From assembly GCA_037903475.1 (NCBI GenBank), contig JBAJFG010000488.1:310001-374000 (forward strand): a DNA stretch of 64,000 nt, written 5' to 3'. Numbering within the stretch: the first letter of the stretch is position 1; each line of letters opens with the position of its first letter. The notes under the pieces were generated by a model, which saw only the letters and a program-made list of their open reading frames with translations, ran no database searches and was not told the origin of the DNA. Shown here piece by piece: positions 41,934 to 64,000 of the stretch. The DNA comes from Ancylostoma caninum (Eukaryota; Nematoda; Chromadorea; Rhabditida; Ancylostomatidae). The position numbers and the translations under genes were made by a program.

Positions 41934-43377
41934 ATGTTGAGAACATTGTCTGGTTTTGTTCGTAGAATGTCAAAAGCCACTGGCGGTGAGGGAAGACTGA
42001 TATGGATTGACTGTGAAATGACAGGTTTGGATGTTGAGAAGCAGACGTTAGTTGAAATAGCAACCATTGTAACCGATAAAGATCTAAATGTAAGTGGTAG
42101 CTACGATTGGTCTTTAGAAAGTTTTTTTGCTGCATGTTTGTTGTTTATATGATGATTTAAGGTTGTCGCAGAAGGCCCAGATATTGTGATACATCAGCCG
42201 GAAAAAATTCTGGATGTAATGGAAGAGTGGCCAAGGCAGACGTTTATTAAAAACGGTCTTCTGAAGAAGATTCGAGAAAGCAGAATAACACTTGAACGAG
42301 CCGAGGAAATGGTTAGTCCCAGGTATTACTTAATGCGTAGAAGTTGTATTCGATAGCTATGGGGAGTGGCCTGTGACTTTGTCCGCAGTACGGGTGCTAC
42401 ATATTAACTTGCAGGGGAAAGTGTAAAAATTAGATCTGCTCGGTCAACGGGTACCACGCTGCAGGCAAAGTTTTAGACGTACTGTGCGGGTTATCCGGTT
42501 AAACACTAAATACAGCAACGATTTACCCGATGAAGGTGGTTTGATCAGCGGCTTGGCCCCTAATCATAGTGGGAATAGCTGGTTTTCTGGTTTTTTTTTT
42601 GTTGGTTTTTCCTCTTTGTGCGAATTAATAGTGCGGTAGGCCGTGATTCTTTGCAGGAACGGTATGTGTAGTAACCACGAAGTAATTTAGTCTAGATTCG
42701 TTATGTTCATCACTCGTGCAACTATTTGATGGAGGACGGGCCTAGGCTCACCTCTGACGCGGCCAGGCGACGCGTTCGCGGCACATCGAGGTGTTTACAT
42801 TAATGGTATACGTTGATTGGTCTTAAAAGAAAATCCTGCACGCATCTGGTTGAAGTTGTCCCTATCCGTCATAGACATAGGTGCTAAGGCGTCTAGGTCA
42901 AGTCCAGGAGTATTTCATGTACGCATCGAAGCCATTTCTTTAGGTTCTGGAGTTCTTGGAAAAGGAAACTGCAAAGGGAGAGTGTCCATTAGCGGGAAAC
43001 AGTGTATCCATGGATAGATGGTTTGTGCCATGTCACTTTGAACTAGCTACGATTTTTATAATGTTCATGAAACTAGGAGGTCCATTCTCTACTTTCAGTT
43101 TCATAAACAAATACATGCCTCGGCTAGGGGAACATCTTCATTACCGCACTGTTGACGTGTCTACTATTAAAGAGGTGAACATATTAGGCAATTTTTTATC
43201 TAGATGAAAGTAGACGGTACTACTTTACTATATTAAACATTTCAGTTAGCAAAACGCTGGTACCCAGATGAATTCGTCAAGGCGCCGCCAAAAAAGAACA
43301 CCCACCGAGCTTTGGATGATATAAGGGAAAGTATACAAGAGCTCCAGTACTACCGCTCTACAGTATTTCAAAAGTAG
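41934..43377 (+). CDS. REXO2: Oligoribonuclease (REXO2/Orn), five exons
   Basis: The coding exons are 41934-42089, 42162-42311, 42944-43020, 43099-43174 and 43246-43377, giving 196 residues, the usual Orn size plus a short leader. It is a DEDDh 3'-5' exonuclease that degrades very short RNAs to mononucleotides. The acidic residues lie in WIDCEMTGL (Asp26, Glu28), GNSVSMDR (Asp126) and HRALDDI (His173, Asp178). [18 protein letters not shown] and RWYPDEF are also typical. The first 12 residues ([12 protein letters not shown]) are basic and uncharged by acids, like a mitochondrial presequence. Met12 could start a cytosolic form. It lies 348 bp downstream of the MADF gene in the same orientation, so co-transcription is possible. 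An AATAAA lies 53 nt past the stop. Confidence 0.95.
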
Positions 43378-43429
43378 AACGTCTCCGAAAAAGTTGTATT
43401 GTGACACGATCTCTAATGAACTTCTCCTT

Positions 43430-43435
43430 AATAAA
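43430..43435 (+). terminator. REXO2: Poly(A) signal of the REXO2 gene
   Basis: AATAAA lies 53 nt after the TAG stop at 43377, in an AT-rich context. Confidence 0.6.
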
Positions 43436-43439
43436 TCGG

Positions 43440-44139
43440 TATTTTCATTTTACAATAATGAAGCATTCCTTACATTTAGTTCTAGTTCTGTAGTTCTAGA
43501 CGAATTCTTGCTAGATAGAACAGTTCGAATATCAAGCCAAAAAAGCATCCTTATTAGAAAGGGAAAAAGGGCCAGAGAAAGGAAGATATTCGCTCCAGAA
43601 TACAAGCAGAATATGTAATCGAAACGTTTTTACTCTGTTGTATTATGTTACGCACAAGGTTCGTGGTTCCGACGTCGATCTCGCAACACCTCATATATAG
43701 TTGTGCGAAATAAGTAGTATGGCTGGATAGATTATGAAAGATTCATATAAGACATTAGTCAAGCGTTATTTTCTTTCCAACTAACAATAAGACAAGAGCA
43801 AGAGTCCCATTCCGGTCCCAGTTCCAAGAATGGCACCCTTTCTGATTTTTGGCACTCGCATTGACAAGTCAGTGTTAGCGCTGATTTAGGGGTATCAAAA
43901 AGATTCCCCATATAGACACTATACAGAGTTCCACATAGATTTTTGGGAGAAATCACGAATGTCAGCAATCATCGAATCAGCATGCTCAAAAACCATAGTT
44001 TCTGTATTTTTATCTGAAGTTATGGAAGAAGATGAGTAGGGTCAGCACTTCCTGCTCAAAGGGACCGTTTCATAGCTATAGACGCACTTTCAAAAACCAA
44101 TCATGCCACAACGGGAACCTCCCTAAAACAGCAGGTTAA
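43440..44139. other. Intergenic stretch, no supported gene
   Basis: This is the 3' flank of REXO2. Only short frames without recognisable domains are seen. Mariner element 3 begins at its right edge. Confidence 0.35.
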
Positions 44140-44141
44140 TA

Positions 44142-45058
44142 TTAGGTCGTCAAGTATGAAATGTTTGATTTCATGAGCGGTCAGTTTGAGAGTCTCTATC
44201 TTCGAAGATTTACTAGATCTCTTCTCACCTTTATTTTCATTATGAAGGTACATCCTCTTCCTTTCAAAATCACTTCCTCCGCTTTTGATCAGTCTTCCAA
44301 TTTTTGTTTGAAAGCATTTTTGTAGAACTACTGAAAGACGAAAAATCGTATCGTTTTGGAACATAGGTCTCATTTTCCAGTCATTAGAGCTGAGAAAGCT
44401 GGGAACACAGGGTAGTGTTAAGGGACTTTTGCCTAGTAAATGCACTGAACAGCGTTTGCTTGGGAAGTTCCGCTCAGGTGACATGAAGCTCCAAAGTGAG
44501 CCTTATGATGAACCTGGATATCGATGAGCTGGAAGCCGCAGCCGAAGCGGATAGGAGTCAAACTAGGCCAACATAAGCAGCAAGGTTTGACCTTCATAAT
44601 CCATTAATAATTAGGTACTCAAGGCACTATGACCATTAAAAGTGGTTCGGCAAACAAATTTTTCCCAGTTTGACCCTCAAAAATGGGTGCCAATTTTTGG
44701 CCATTTTTCACAAATCCACGCTGCTTAAGCCAGAGGAGCAGGGGTGAGGACCAATCTGCATTTGCTGTACTGGGCAAACCTTGCTCTATATTGCCACAAC
44801 TACTTTTATGAATTAGCTCAGTTCTTGCTGGAGAAAATGTTCAATTTTCAACATGATGTTGAAAACGCTCTTCGCCACTTGATTGCTACTAACTTTCCAC
44901 GTTTCCAAGCTGTTGGCGCAGTCAAGCTGCAGTTAATATGGCAAGGCTGTGGGGATAGTACAGGAGCATATTCGGATATCTTATACTGCATCTTGCTTTA
45001 GAAACAAAACTCGAAAACATCTCATCCAAAATCGGATATTTCATACTTGACGACCTAA
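44142..45058 (+). mobile_element. Mariner element 3 with transposase C-terminal remnant (917 bp)
   Basis: It has TA on both sides. The termini TTAGGTCGTCAAGTATGAAA (and the following T) are perfectly inverted over about 21 bp. These ends differ from elements 1 and 2, so this is a separate mariner lineage. A degraded C-terminal transposase piece lies on the plus strand at about 44750-45000. The left part of the element has no recognisable coding. Confidence 0.75.
44750..45000 (+). pseudogene. Mariner transposase C-terminal remnant
   Basis: The reading NYFYELAQFLLEKMFNFQHD, then VENALRHLIATNFPRFQ, KLQLIWQGC and TGAYSD follows the conserved end of mariner transposases (the LF.SLQ…L.G..F….V..AL..F……F…GI..L..RW…I…G.YF pattern). 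The upstream DDD/E catalytic part is not readable and no valid start is present. It is not functional. Confidence 0.65.
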
Positions 45059-45059
45059 T

Positions 45060-48000
45060 AGTCGATAGGTCTTCACTGTTTCCAAACAACTCAAAAAACG
45101 TGGGTTGGTTGGAGTAGAATTATCCATCCCTTCAAGGAAATGGCTATCTAAACTGTTCCTGGTACAATTAGAAGCTTTTTCGAGATCTGTTGTGCCAGAA
45201 AATGTTCGATCCCAGCCAAGAATGTCATCTAGCAGGATGCCTCTGCGATGTTTCATGTTGCCAGTATCAGCAAACACTAAAATCAGCCAGGTGTTCTCAG
45301 AGTATTTATTTGTTGAGCGACGGGCATCGGTCACGCCAGTTTTTTTGGTGGGAAATGAGATTTCTCCTTCTGTGCGCTGCTAGAAAACGTAAGAGTTGAC
45401 CATGAAAAATGTTGTTGAGGATCAAGGAGTTCGAAAATGTAGAAATGGAAATGATGACATTGTTGTTATGGTAGAAACCGTCTCCAACTTTGGTAGCGCC
45501 CACCCCCAGAAGTGTTTTTACTGAGAGAGTCTTGTCCTTCTTCTTTATCCTCCCAACAGCTTGCGCTCATTCTCATCCGAAAAAAAAAATTTAAACATGG
45601 TACAGGCTCTGAAAAGGTCCTAAATGAACAACTGGTTTCTTGGTTTTTTTTTTGGTGTCGGTCACAGTGTTCCTTCCGGTAAATGGAGCAGTGGGACTTT
45701 TTGTGACCAGATGACCACAGGTATGACACGTAGACAACCATGTGCAGTGCTGATACTGCGGTTAAATGCCTTTTAAACCCTTATTGAGCCGACACAATGG
45801 CTGGGGCAAATATCAAAATATTGAGCCCACGTTTAAATGTATTTCTATTTTCTCATAGATCGCGTCTATACTTATGAAACGGCCCATTTAAGGGTGAGGT
45901 GCCAAATCTATCCGACATTTTCCATAATCACAGATGAAACAAAGCAGACTTAGGTTTTCTGGCACGCCAAATCGAATGACGTTAGTAAATCTCCTCAAGA
46001 AGCTGAGCGGAACTGGGTACCGGCATTTTCTGGGTCTATACTTATGAAGCGCGGATGAACGGGGATAGCCAGTATACCCGTTTGTCGAATTTCCGGTAGC
46101 GCTCCTATGACTCTCTGCTAGAGAATGAGGGCATCTTGCTGGCTGATGTGAGTGGTTTCACCTCCAAAGCCGTCGGACCTATCTGCTTACCGATTCTTAC
46201 ATCATCTGCGTACAATGAATGACAGCACTACTACTCTGCCCTTGATAACATCTAAGGGACTGTTTAATCAATCTGTTTCATGATGTGATATGCAAGACCC
46301 TGCCATAGCATCCTATAACTGTCAATTTGCAACTCCTTTCAATTTCCTTATATACAATAGTTATGTTATTTTGTTTGTTCTTTTGCCTTTTTTTACCCTC
46401 GTTCTTTGTTTTCGATTACCGTCAGGTTTAGTTATTGCCAGTTCTGAGATTTATAGCACGCCCTTGGGCGTACCAAATAAATAAATGAACAAATAAACGG
46501 ACTGTATGGGTTATAGAATTAGTGTGAATAAATTTGTGGATTTAAGATTTTGATATAAACTGAACTGCCTCGACAACACGGGTATTCGCTTTGAATGAGA
46601 CTTCGAAATGGTTCCTTCGAGAAGACAAAGCAATGCTGCCCTCAACTCTTGCTACCACTCGTTTACAGTAAGGATAGTCAGGTTAATTTAGGCTGCACCT
46701 AGCACCGCCGTCATTGTGACGACTTCATCCTTGCACGAGAACCTACTTTTCACATATTCTTGGCCACAACGCTGGTTGGGAGATCAACAACTCTCTACAA
46801 AAGCTACGAAACCAGCAATACTAGAACCTCTAGGGCTATGAAGCGCTACGGCAATCTCTGAAACTAAAACTAGTAGTCATTTAAGATGACTGATTACTTG
46901 CTACACGCTAAAGACTTCGCATACGGTTTAGTTGGAACTAAAATGAATGAATTCAAAAGCCTGCATTACCTCGATGAGCGTTATTCTCGAAGAAGGTTGC
47001 CATTCCATCGTGTTTTGTGGCACGAATGAAAGCCAAAAGAATCAGGCAAGATTTATGAGAAGCAACTGTGACTACATGCATACGAGAACAAGTAGAAATC
47101 CACGCAAACGTATGGTTAGCGACAAAAAATAAAACAAAAAATGAACCAAGAAAACTGAAATACAACTAAGTGCGACAGGGAGGAATTGGCCTTGGAAAGC
47201 GGAACTCAATCTCCACACTCTAAGCAAATCAGATGTTGGCGTTCAGTTTGACACATTTTCCTTTATTATTACAATAACAGTAATAGCAATCTTTCTGGGA
47301 TTTGTATCACAACGTGCAAGTAAAATATGCATTTGGCTCACATACCCATCGCTGAGAAACTATAATACAAACAACGAAGAAAAAAAAGTACGCTTGGCGA
47401 AAAAAGAGTTCAAACAATACTGATGAATAGATTTCTCTTCAAAGGATCGTTCAAGAAATACTTGGAAGACGATCGCAACACGTGCAAGGGCGAGGAGGTG
47501 TAGAACTGGACACGAAGCAGACTCTGTGAGATCTGCCTGGTTAGTCAGAACAAAGAATCGCAATGGAAGAAGAAGAATCTCAGCAACGCGCTCGAGTCGT
47601 TGCGGTAAAGCTGCTGAGAAAGCTCAGTTAATCACGGGACCAGATATGGATGACGGAGGACTAGCTCGAACGGCTTTGGTAACTCGGACATATGTAGGTA
47701 GATACACACACAAAATGTACGCCTATCGACACAATCGAACATATCAGATAGCAAAAAGGAAAGGAAAAAACAGTGCGTTGAAAGAGAGCACAGATTTCTG
47801 GGATGAATAGGCAATTTTTGTTACACTGCTATAGGGCACTTAGGGATAATGATATAGATAGTTGAAACACGGAACCGTTCCATCGATTGCACACGCAGAC
47901 GTCGTCGTCAAATTAACGAACTTGCCGCCGACGCAGCTTTAAACGTCACCTGAAAAATGTTCATCATCTCTGGCATGAGATCGCAGAAATTCTACAAAAA

Positions 48001-51000
48001 AAAATCTAGCGGAAGCTGAAATCAAATAGCTCAGCCACTCATCGCACAAAGTCTTGAGAAGTTGCGACAACGTGATGCACATGGTGTATCACGCCCTATT
48101 GTTCCCAAGTGGCCACGTGATTCACATGGTGCACCACGCAAAACGTGTCCTTCATATCCATAAACGTTCCCATTTGGTCAGATGGTGCGAATAGTGAATT
48201 ATCATCATATCTAACACATCATGACAGTGTTACCCATAGGTGGGTCCCATTCTGATGCCAGGGACCAAAACACCTCCTTGTGGGTACCATGTCATAAACG
48301 GCTTTCGCGATGTAAACCCCCCCCAAACTTTGCATAGGTAGGACCATTGTACTAGATGCCATCGAAATGTCATTATATCACAACTGGTACTATTCTTGAC
48401 CAACAACTGTCATGTCATTTCCGTCGTCTGCAATGTCACTCACTATGACAACCGCTAGGAACACTGATGCAGCTGGAGCAAACGTGTCAGTACGATTTCA
48501 CAGCTAAAATACGTGTAGATTTCTCAGAAATGTATGAATTTCAAACCATTCACGGCATTTCCGCACCATTTTTATTAACAACTCTCCTTAGAAACAGGTT
48601 CCACAGATGGAATACTGCGAAAACAAAAAGTTTCCGGCCTAGATCATTTCCAGGACAACTAGTGAAACGAAGTTTATTTGCATATTATTCATTTATTTAT
48701 TTGCATTTAAGATGCACATAATGAACAAACTGCTAAAACTCGTTAGTAACATGCATCGGTTTACGGACACAACTAAAAAATTGGATCAACCATTAAAAAC
48801 AAAGCTGAACACATGGATCCAATTGGTTTCACTGAGAACCTACAACTTCAAGGCACTTTTACCTTCACGATTCCACCCAATTCGGAACACTTAAGAAAGA
48901 AACTTCTATCGAATGCTGCTGAAAAGTCAGACAATTACTCTTTCTTGTCTTTCTACCTGAACCCCAGGAAGCTTCAGATTTTGAGCCTGATTCTTGCATA
49001 TTAAACAAAACGCTTTAGTCCATGAGATCTTATGAACTTTCATGGAATTTTACAAATTAACATGAAGAGTTTAATGTAACATATTGCTCAAAAATGATAC
49101 AGAACTGTGAAATGAGCAGGCAGAGACCAGAAACCTTTTTCGATAACCTTGTACATAACTCATTTAAGGAACAAGCTTTATTAGTGATAGTTATCAGTAC
49201 CAAAGTGATGCAAACTAAAGAAAACTCGGTGACCTTCCTTTTGTTTTTTATCTACTTTGTTTTTCTTTACTTCGTCCTTCAAAAGCAAAGAAAAACAAAC
49301 TAAAACAAAAAAGGTTAACGAGTTCGGCTTTTCTTCTTCCTTTTACTTTCTCTTTTTTTTTCTCAATCTTCTCTTTCTTCATCATCTTGTTTGAAGAACC
49401 TTAGAGAGACCATAAGAGAAAAGTGTGATTCGCTAAGAGGCACAGGAGGAATGTGTCACATTTTCTCTTGTTGATTTTTTATCGTGGTTAATTTTTCATT
49501 CCTCTTTATTTGTCCTATTTTTATTCGCCACATGATGCTTAAGATTGAAAAATTCTACATTTTCTATTCGCACGCTATATAACAGGTGAAGTACGTACAC
49601 AAGTAGATCTCTCAGTAGATCCATTTAAACTGGACTTCCTATACAGCAACACATGGATAATATTTCTGGGTAATATTACCGCCGATGAGTCCTCTTCACA
49701 TTGTAATGCAAAGAATTTCGCCTCCCATTCAGTACGGGCGAATTCACTGCGCTCGATTCGGGTTGTTCCTATTTTCCCTCACTCAATGACGCCCGGCTGA
49801 ATTTTCCAGTTCCAACCCATTTACACACCCCGGTGCAATACGGGCACGAGAAATGAATAACAAATATCCAATTACGACAAAAGCCCATTCGTACGAGTAC
49901 ATGTCCCTTTGTTATGGAATCACATGGAATGTGCAGCCAGCCGTCCCTGGCAGTAGCAAATAACGTCGACACTGCTCTCAGATAAACGAAGACGGCAGCT
50001 CGCGTTTGATCCTTTGTAAACAATTAGCCATTCTTATGGAAAATAACAACAGCAGAACGGGCCAAATAATGGAACATTGTTTGACTAACAACAACAGACT
50101 GGAGCCAATGGTATACATCTTCCGTGGAAGGATACCTAATACAGTGAATAACACAAGAAAAGAAAACGGATGTTTTCAAGATTTTACCCCGCTGCATTCA
50201 AAGAACTGGGAAGAGGGGTGCGGAGAAAGTGTTGTCCGCTTGAAATGACAAGTCCAAACCCAAATAACTGGCTTAGCTGTTGCAATTTTCATAACAGTTA
50301 TTGAAAACAGCGAAAGATTACACATTCGGTTATATCCGTTCAGTTTCATCTCCATATTCAGAAACATGCCCAGGAAAACTACTAGAAAACACATTGGTGA
50401 CGAAGCACACAGATCGTCGCTTGCTTCATCCCATTCCTGTTCATGATATCTTGTAGGTACATAAGTCCGAACGCGACCAAAGTACCGATTTTCTTAAATG
50501 ATTCTCATTTTTAAATGATCTCACTATGGCTAGATCCAAAGCATTGAGCAAGAAGGTGGGTGAAAATCTGAAGTGATGGAGTTCCCACTCGTTTCTTCTG
50601 GAACACCAGTTCCTGTCTTCAGCTTTTGGACTGGAGAAAGGTCTTATCGCACGACAAACAGTAAGCTATTAAAATGAGTGTTGGTCGGAGTGACAAAATT
50701 TTCTTTCAAGTTTCTTCAGCATATATGCATATAGGGTAGTGCTGGGATTGTGATTCATACATTATAGGAACACTTCTATAACATCTGAGCTTAAAAAAGA
50801 TGATCTCAGAACAACATATGTGCTGAAGTTTCACTTCGAACGTTTTGCAGTCTGAGGCAAGGCATACGAACCAAAATATGGCCCAAATCATGAGCTGTTG
50901 CAAGAATTGGAAAAGCAAAACTCCTCCATCATTACTTAATCTTCTTCGACATTCACACTGTGCTCTTACTGAAACATCAAAACCTTCTTGAATTGATCAA

Positions 51001-51387
51001 AACATTGCCAATTCCAGCTCCTTCTAGGAACAACTAGTACTCAATATGGTTCTTGAAGTTTAAGCAATAACCAGAAATTTTCAGTTCTTCACTTTGGCTT
51101 TATCGTTGAAGATTAGGAATGCCACGTTGTTCCCGGAGTACAGAAAAAAATCCATGGTGGGAACTCACATGATTAATCCCCTTGTTGTGCTACTAGTACA
51201 AAAAACAGCCTTGACCATATACATACACGTAATTGGTCCAATTAACAAAACTACTCCGCGTATAATTCTGCCACTTAGAATTTCCCGGATGCAAGAGCCC
51301 ATCCACAACCTCTCGCTGTTTCTCGAAACATAGTACATCAAGGCATGCTGCATGCGTTAGCTAGGTAACTGACTTGATTATTGTTGT
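45060..51387. other. Long repeat-rich intergenic stretch, no supported gene
   Basis: It contains a probable retrotransposon 3' tail near 46478-46498 (ccaaataaataaatgaacaaataaac) and a copy of a dispersed repeat at about 48057-48210 (gttgcgacaacgtgatgcacatggtg…) that recurs in introns of the ELAV gene. Pyrimidine-rich sequence lies near 49320-49385. Several frames of 60-95 codons exist, but none has a recognisable domain, a supported start or a splice context. Confidence 0.4.
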
Positions 51388-63492
<12,105 letters not shown>

Positions 63493-63569
63493 GCCGCAGT
63501 TGGATCAGAAGCGGATGGGAATGAATGGGCAGCCGGCGAGAGAGCGTGGTGAGTGTAGAGTGTGAGCGA

Positions 63570-63578
63570 CTGAAAACA
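63570..63578 (-). promoter_or_regulatory. exc-7: Candidate trans-splice acceptor of the ELAV gene
   Basis: The minus strand reads cgtgttttcag|tcgctc, an ideal nematode acceptor, 77 nt before ATG 63492. It may accept a spliced leader or close a cis intron in the 5' UTR. Confidence 0.5.
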
Positions 63579-64000
63579 CGAAACGAAACAGTGCGTGACG
63601 GCCGCGAGACGCAGGTGTGACGGCGGAAACGGAACGGAGAGAGTGCGGCTGGCGCGGAGGCGCCAGACGCAGGGGGCGTGGTCTGCATGGATATCATGGA
63701 TAACATATGGCAGGTTGTTGGAAATAGAACTCGAACTCGTGCGGAGCGCGGCAGACGCAGGCGGCGGCCGGCCAGGTGAACGTGTACGGAAACAATGGGC
63801 GACGACGACCTCGTGACGAGCTCGAGCCGCCGTCGTCGTCGTCGCCGCCGGGGAACACACCGACGACGGTCGGCACTCAATTACGGTACGAACCAGTCGG
63901 CCACGCACATCGAGGTCGCTCGCGTTTCGCGGCAATTACCTCCCAATTAGGGCCCATACAGAGCAGTGACTGATCCAAATCTCTGCCAACCGACAAAGAG
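63579..64000. other. GC-rich upstream region of the ELAV gene
   Basis: Strongly GC/CpG-rich sequence lies immediately upstream of the ELAV 5' exon, with trinucleotide-rich stretches (cgtcgtcgtcgtcgccgccg near 63830). Open frames on both strands reflect base composition. It probably includes the promoter, but no specific element can be named. Confidence 0.35.

Noticed and set aside
46953..47165. Minus-strand frame starting with a hydrophobic, signal-like stretch
   Set aside because: It has no ATG (it opens with TTG), and the hydrophobicity comes from a T-rich run. No downstream exon could be joined.

Overview
The window looks like genomic DNA of a clade V (strongylid, possibly hookworm-like) nematode. 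Five genes have small coding exons split by introns from 56 bp to about 6 kb. Introns are GT-AG with short TTTTCAG-like acceptors. Most start codons sit a few to about 80 bases downstream of an acceptor with no obvious cis partner, as expected for spliced-leader trans-splicing. The rest is dense with transposon remains. The taxonomic placement is inferred from gene content, gene architecture and repeat style; no search was run.

Layout: 1-660 is the 3' end of a Helitron. From 14247 down to 2246 (minus) is a five-exon beta-1,3-glucuronyltransferase (GLCAT family) gene, with a Tc1-like foldback element and several inverted-repeat elements in its introns. 14.3-18.5 kb is intergenic and holds three hAT-type MITEs. 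From 26215 down to 18537 (minus) is a seven-exon dienelactone hydrolase family gene. Its last intron (4.5 kb) carries two Helitrons in head-to-tail contact, a (GT)n tract and a nested TTAA element. 26.2-37.2 kb has no gene I can support, but has two mariner-type elements and other inverted repeats. 37224-41585 (plus) is a ten-exon gene for a protein with two MADF domains and a BESS-like C-terminus. 41934-43377 (plus) is a complete five-exon oligoribonuclease (REXO2/Orn) gene. 43.4-51.4 kb is repeat-rich and includes a third mariner remnant. From 63492 down to 51388 (minus) is a nine-exon ELAV/Hu RNA-binding protein (EXC-7-like) with three RRMs.

For every gene the exon lengths and splice phases add up to one uninterrupted frame (282, 244, 318, 196 and 404 residues). 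That is strong internal evidence for the models, which were joined by hand from the sequence. The five genes do not form a pathway. The MADF-BESS and REXO2 genes lie head to tail 348 bp apart and could be co-transcribed. I found no CRISPR array, rRNA or convincing intact tRNA. The most interesting material is the mobile DNA: tandem Helitrons with an internal 118-bp minisatellite, a Tc1-like element with roughly 700-bp arms, a TTAA-targeting family with a nested insertion readable against an empty site, and a probable damaged splice acceptor in the glucuronyltransferase gene.
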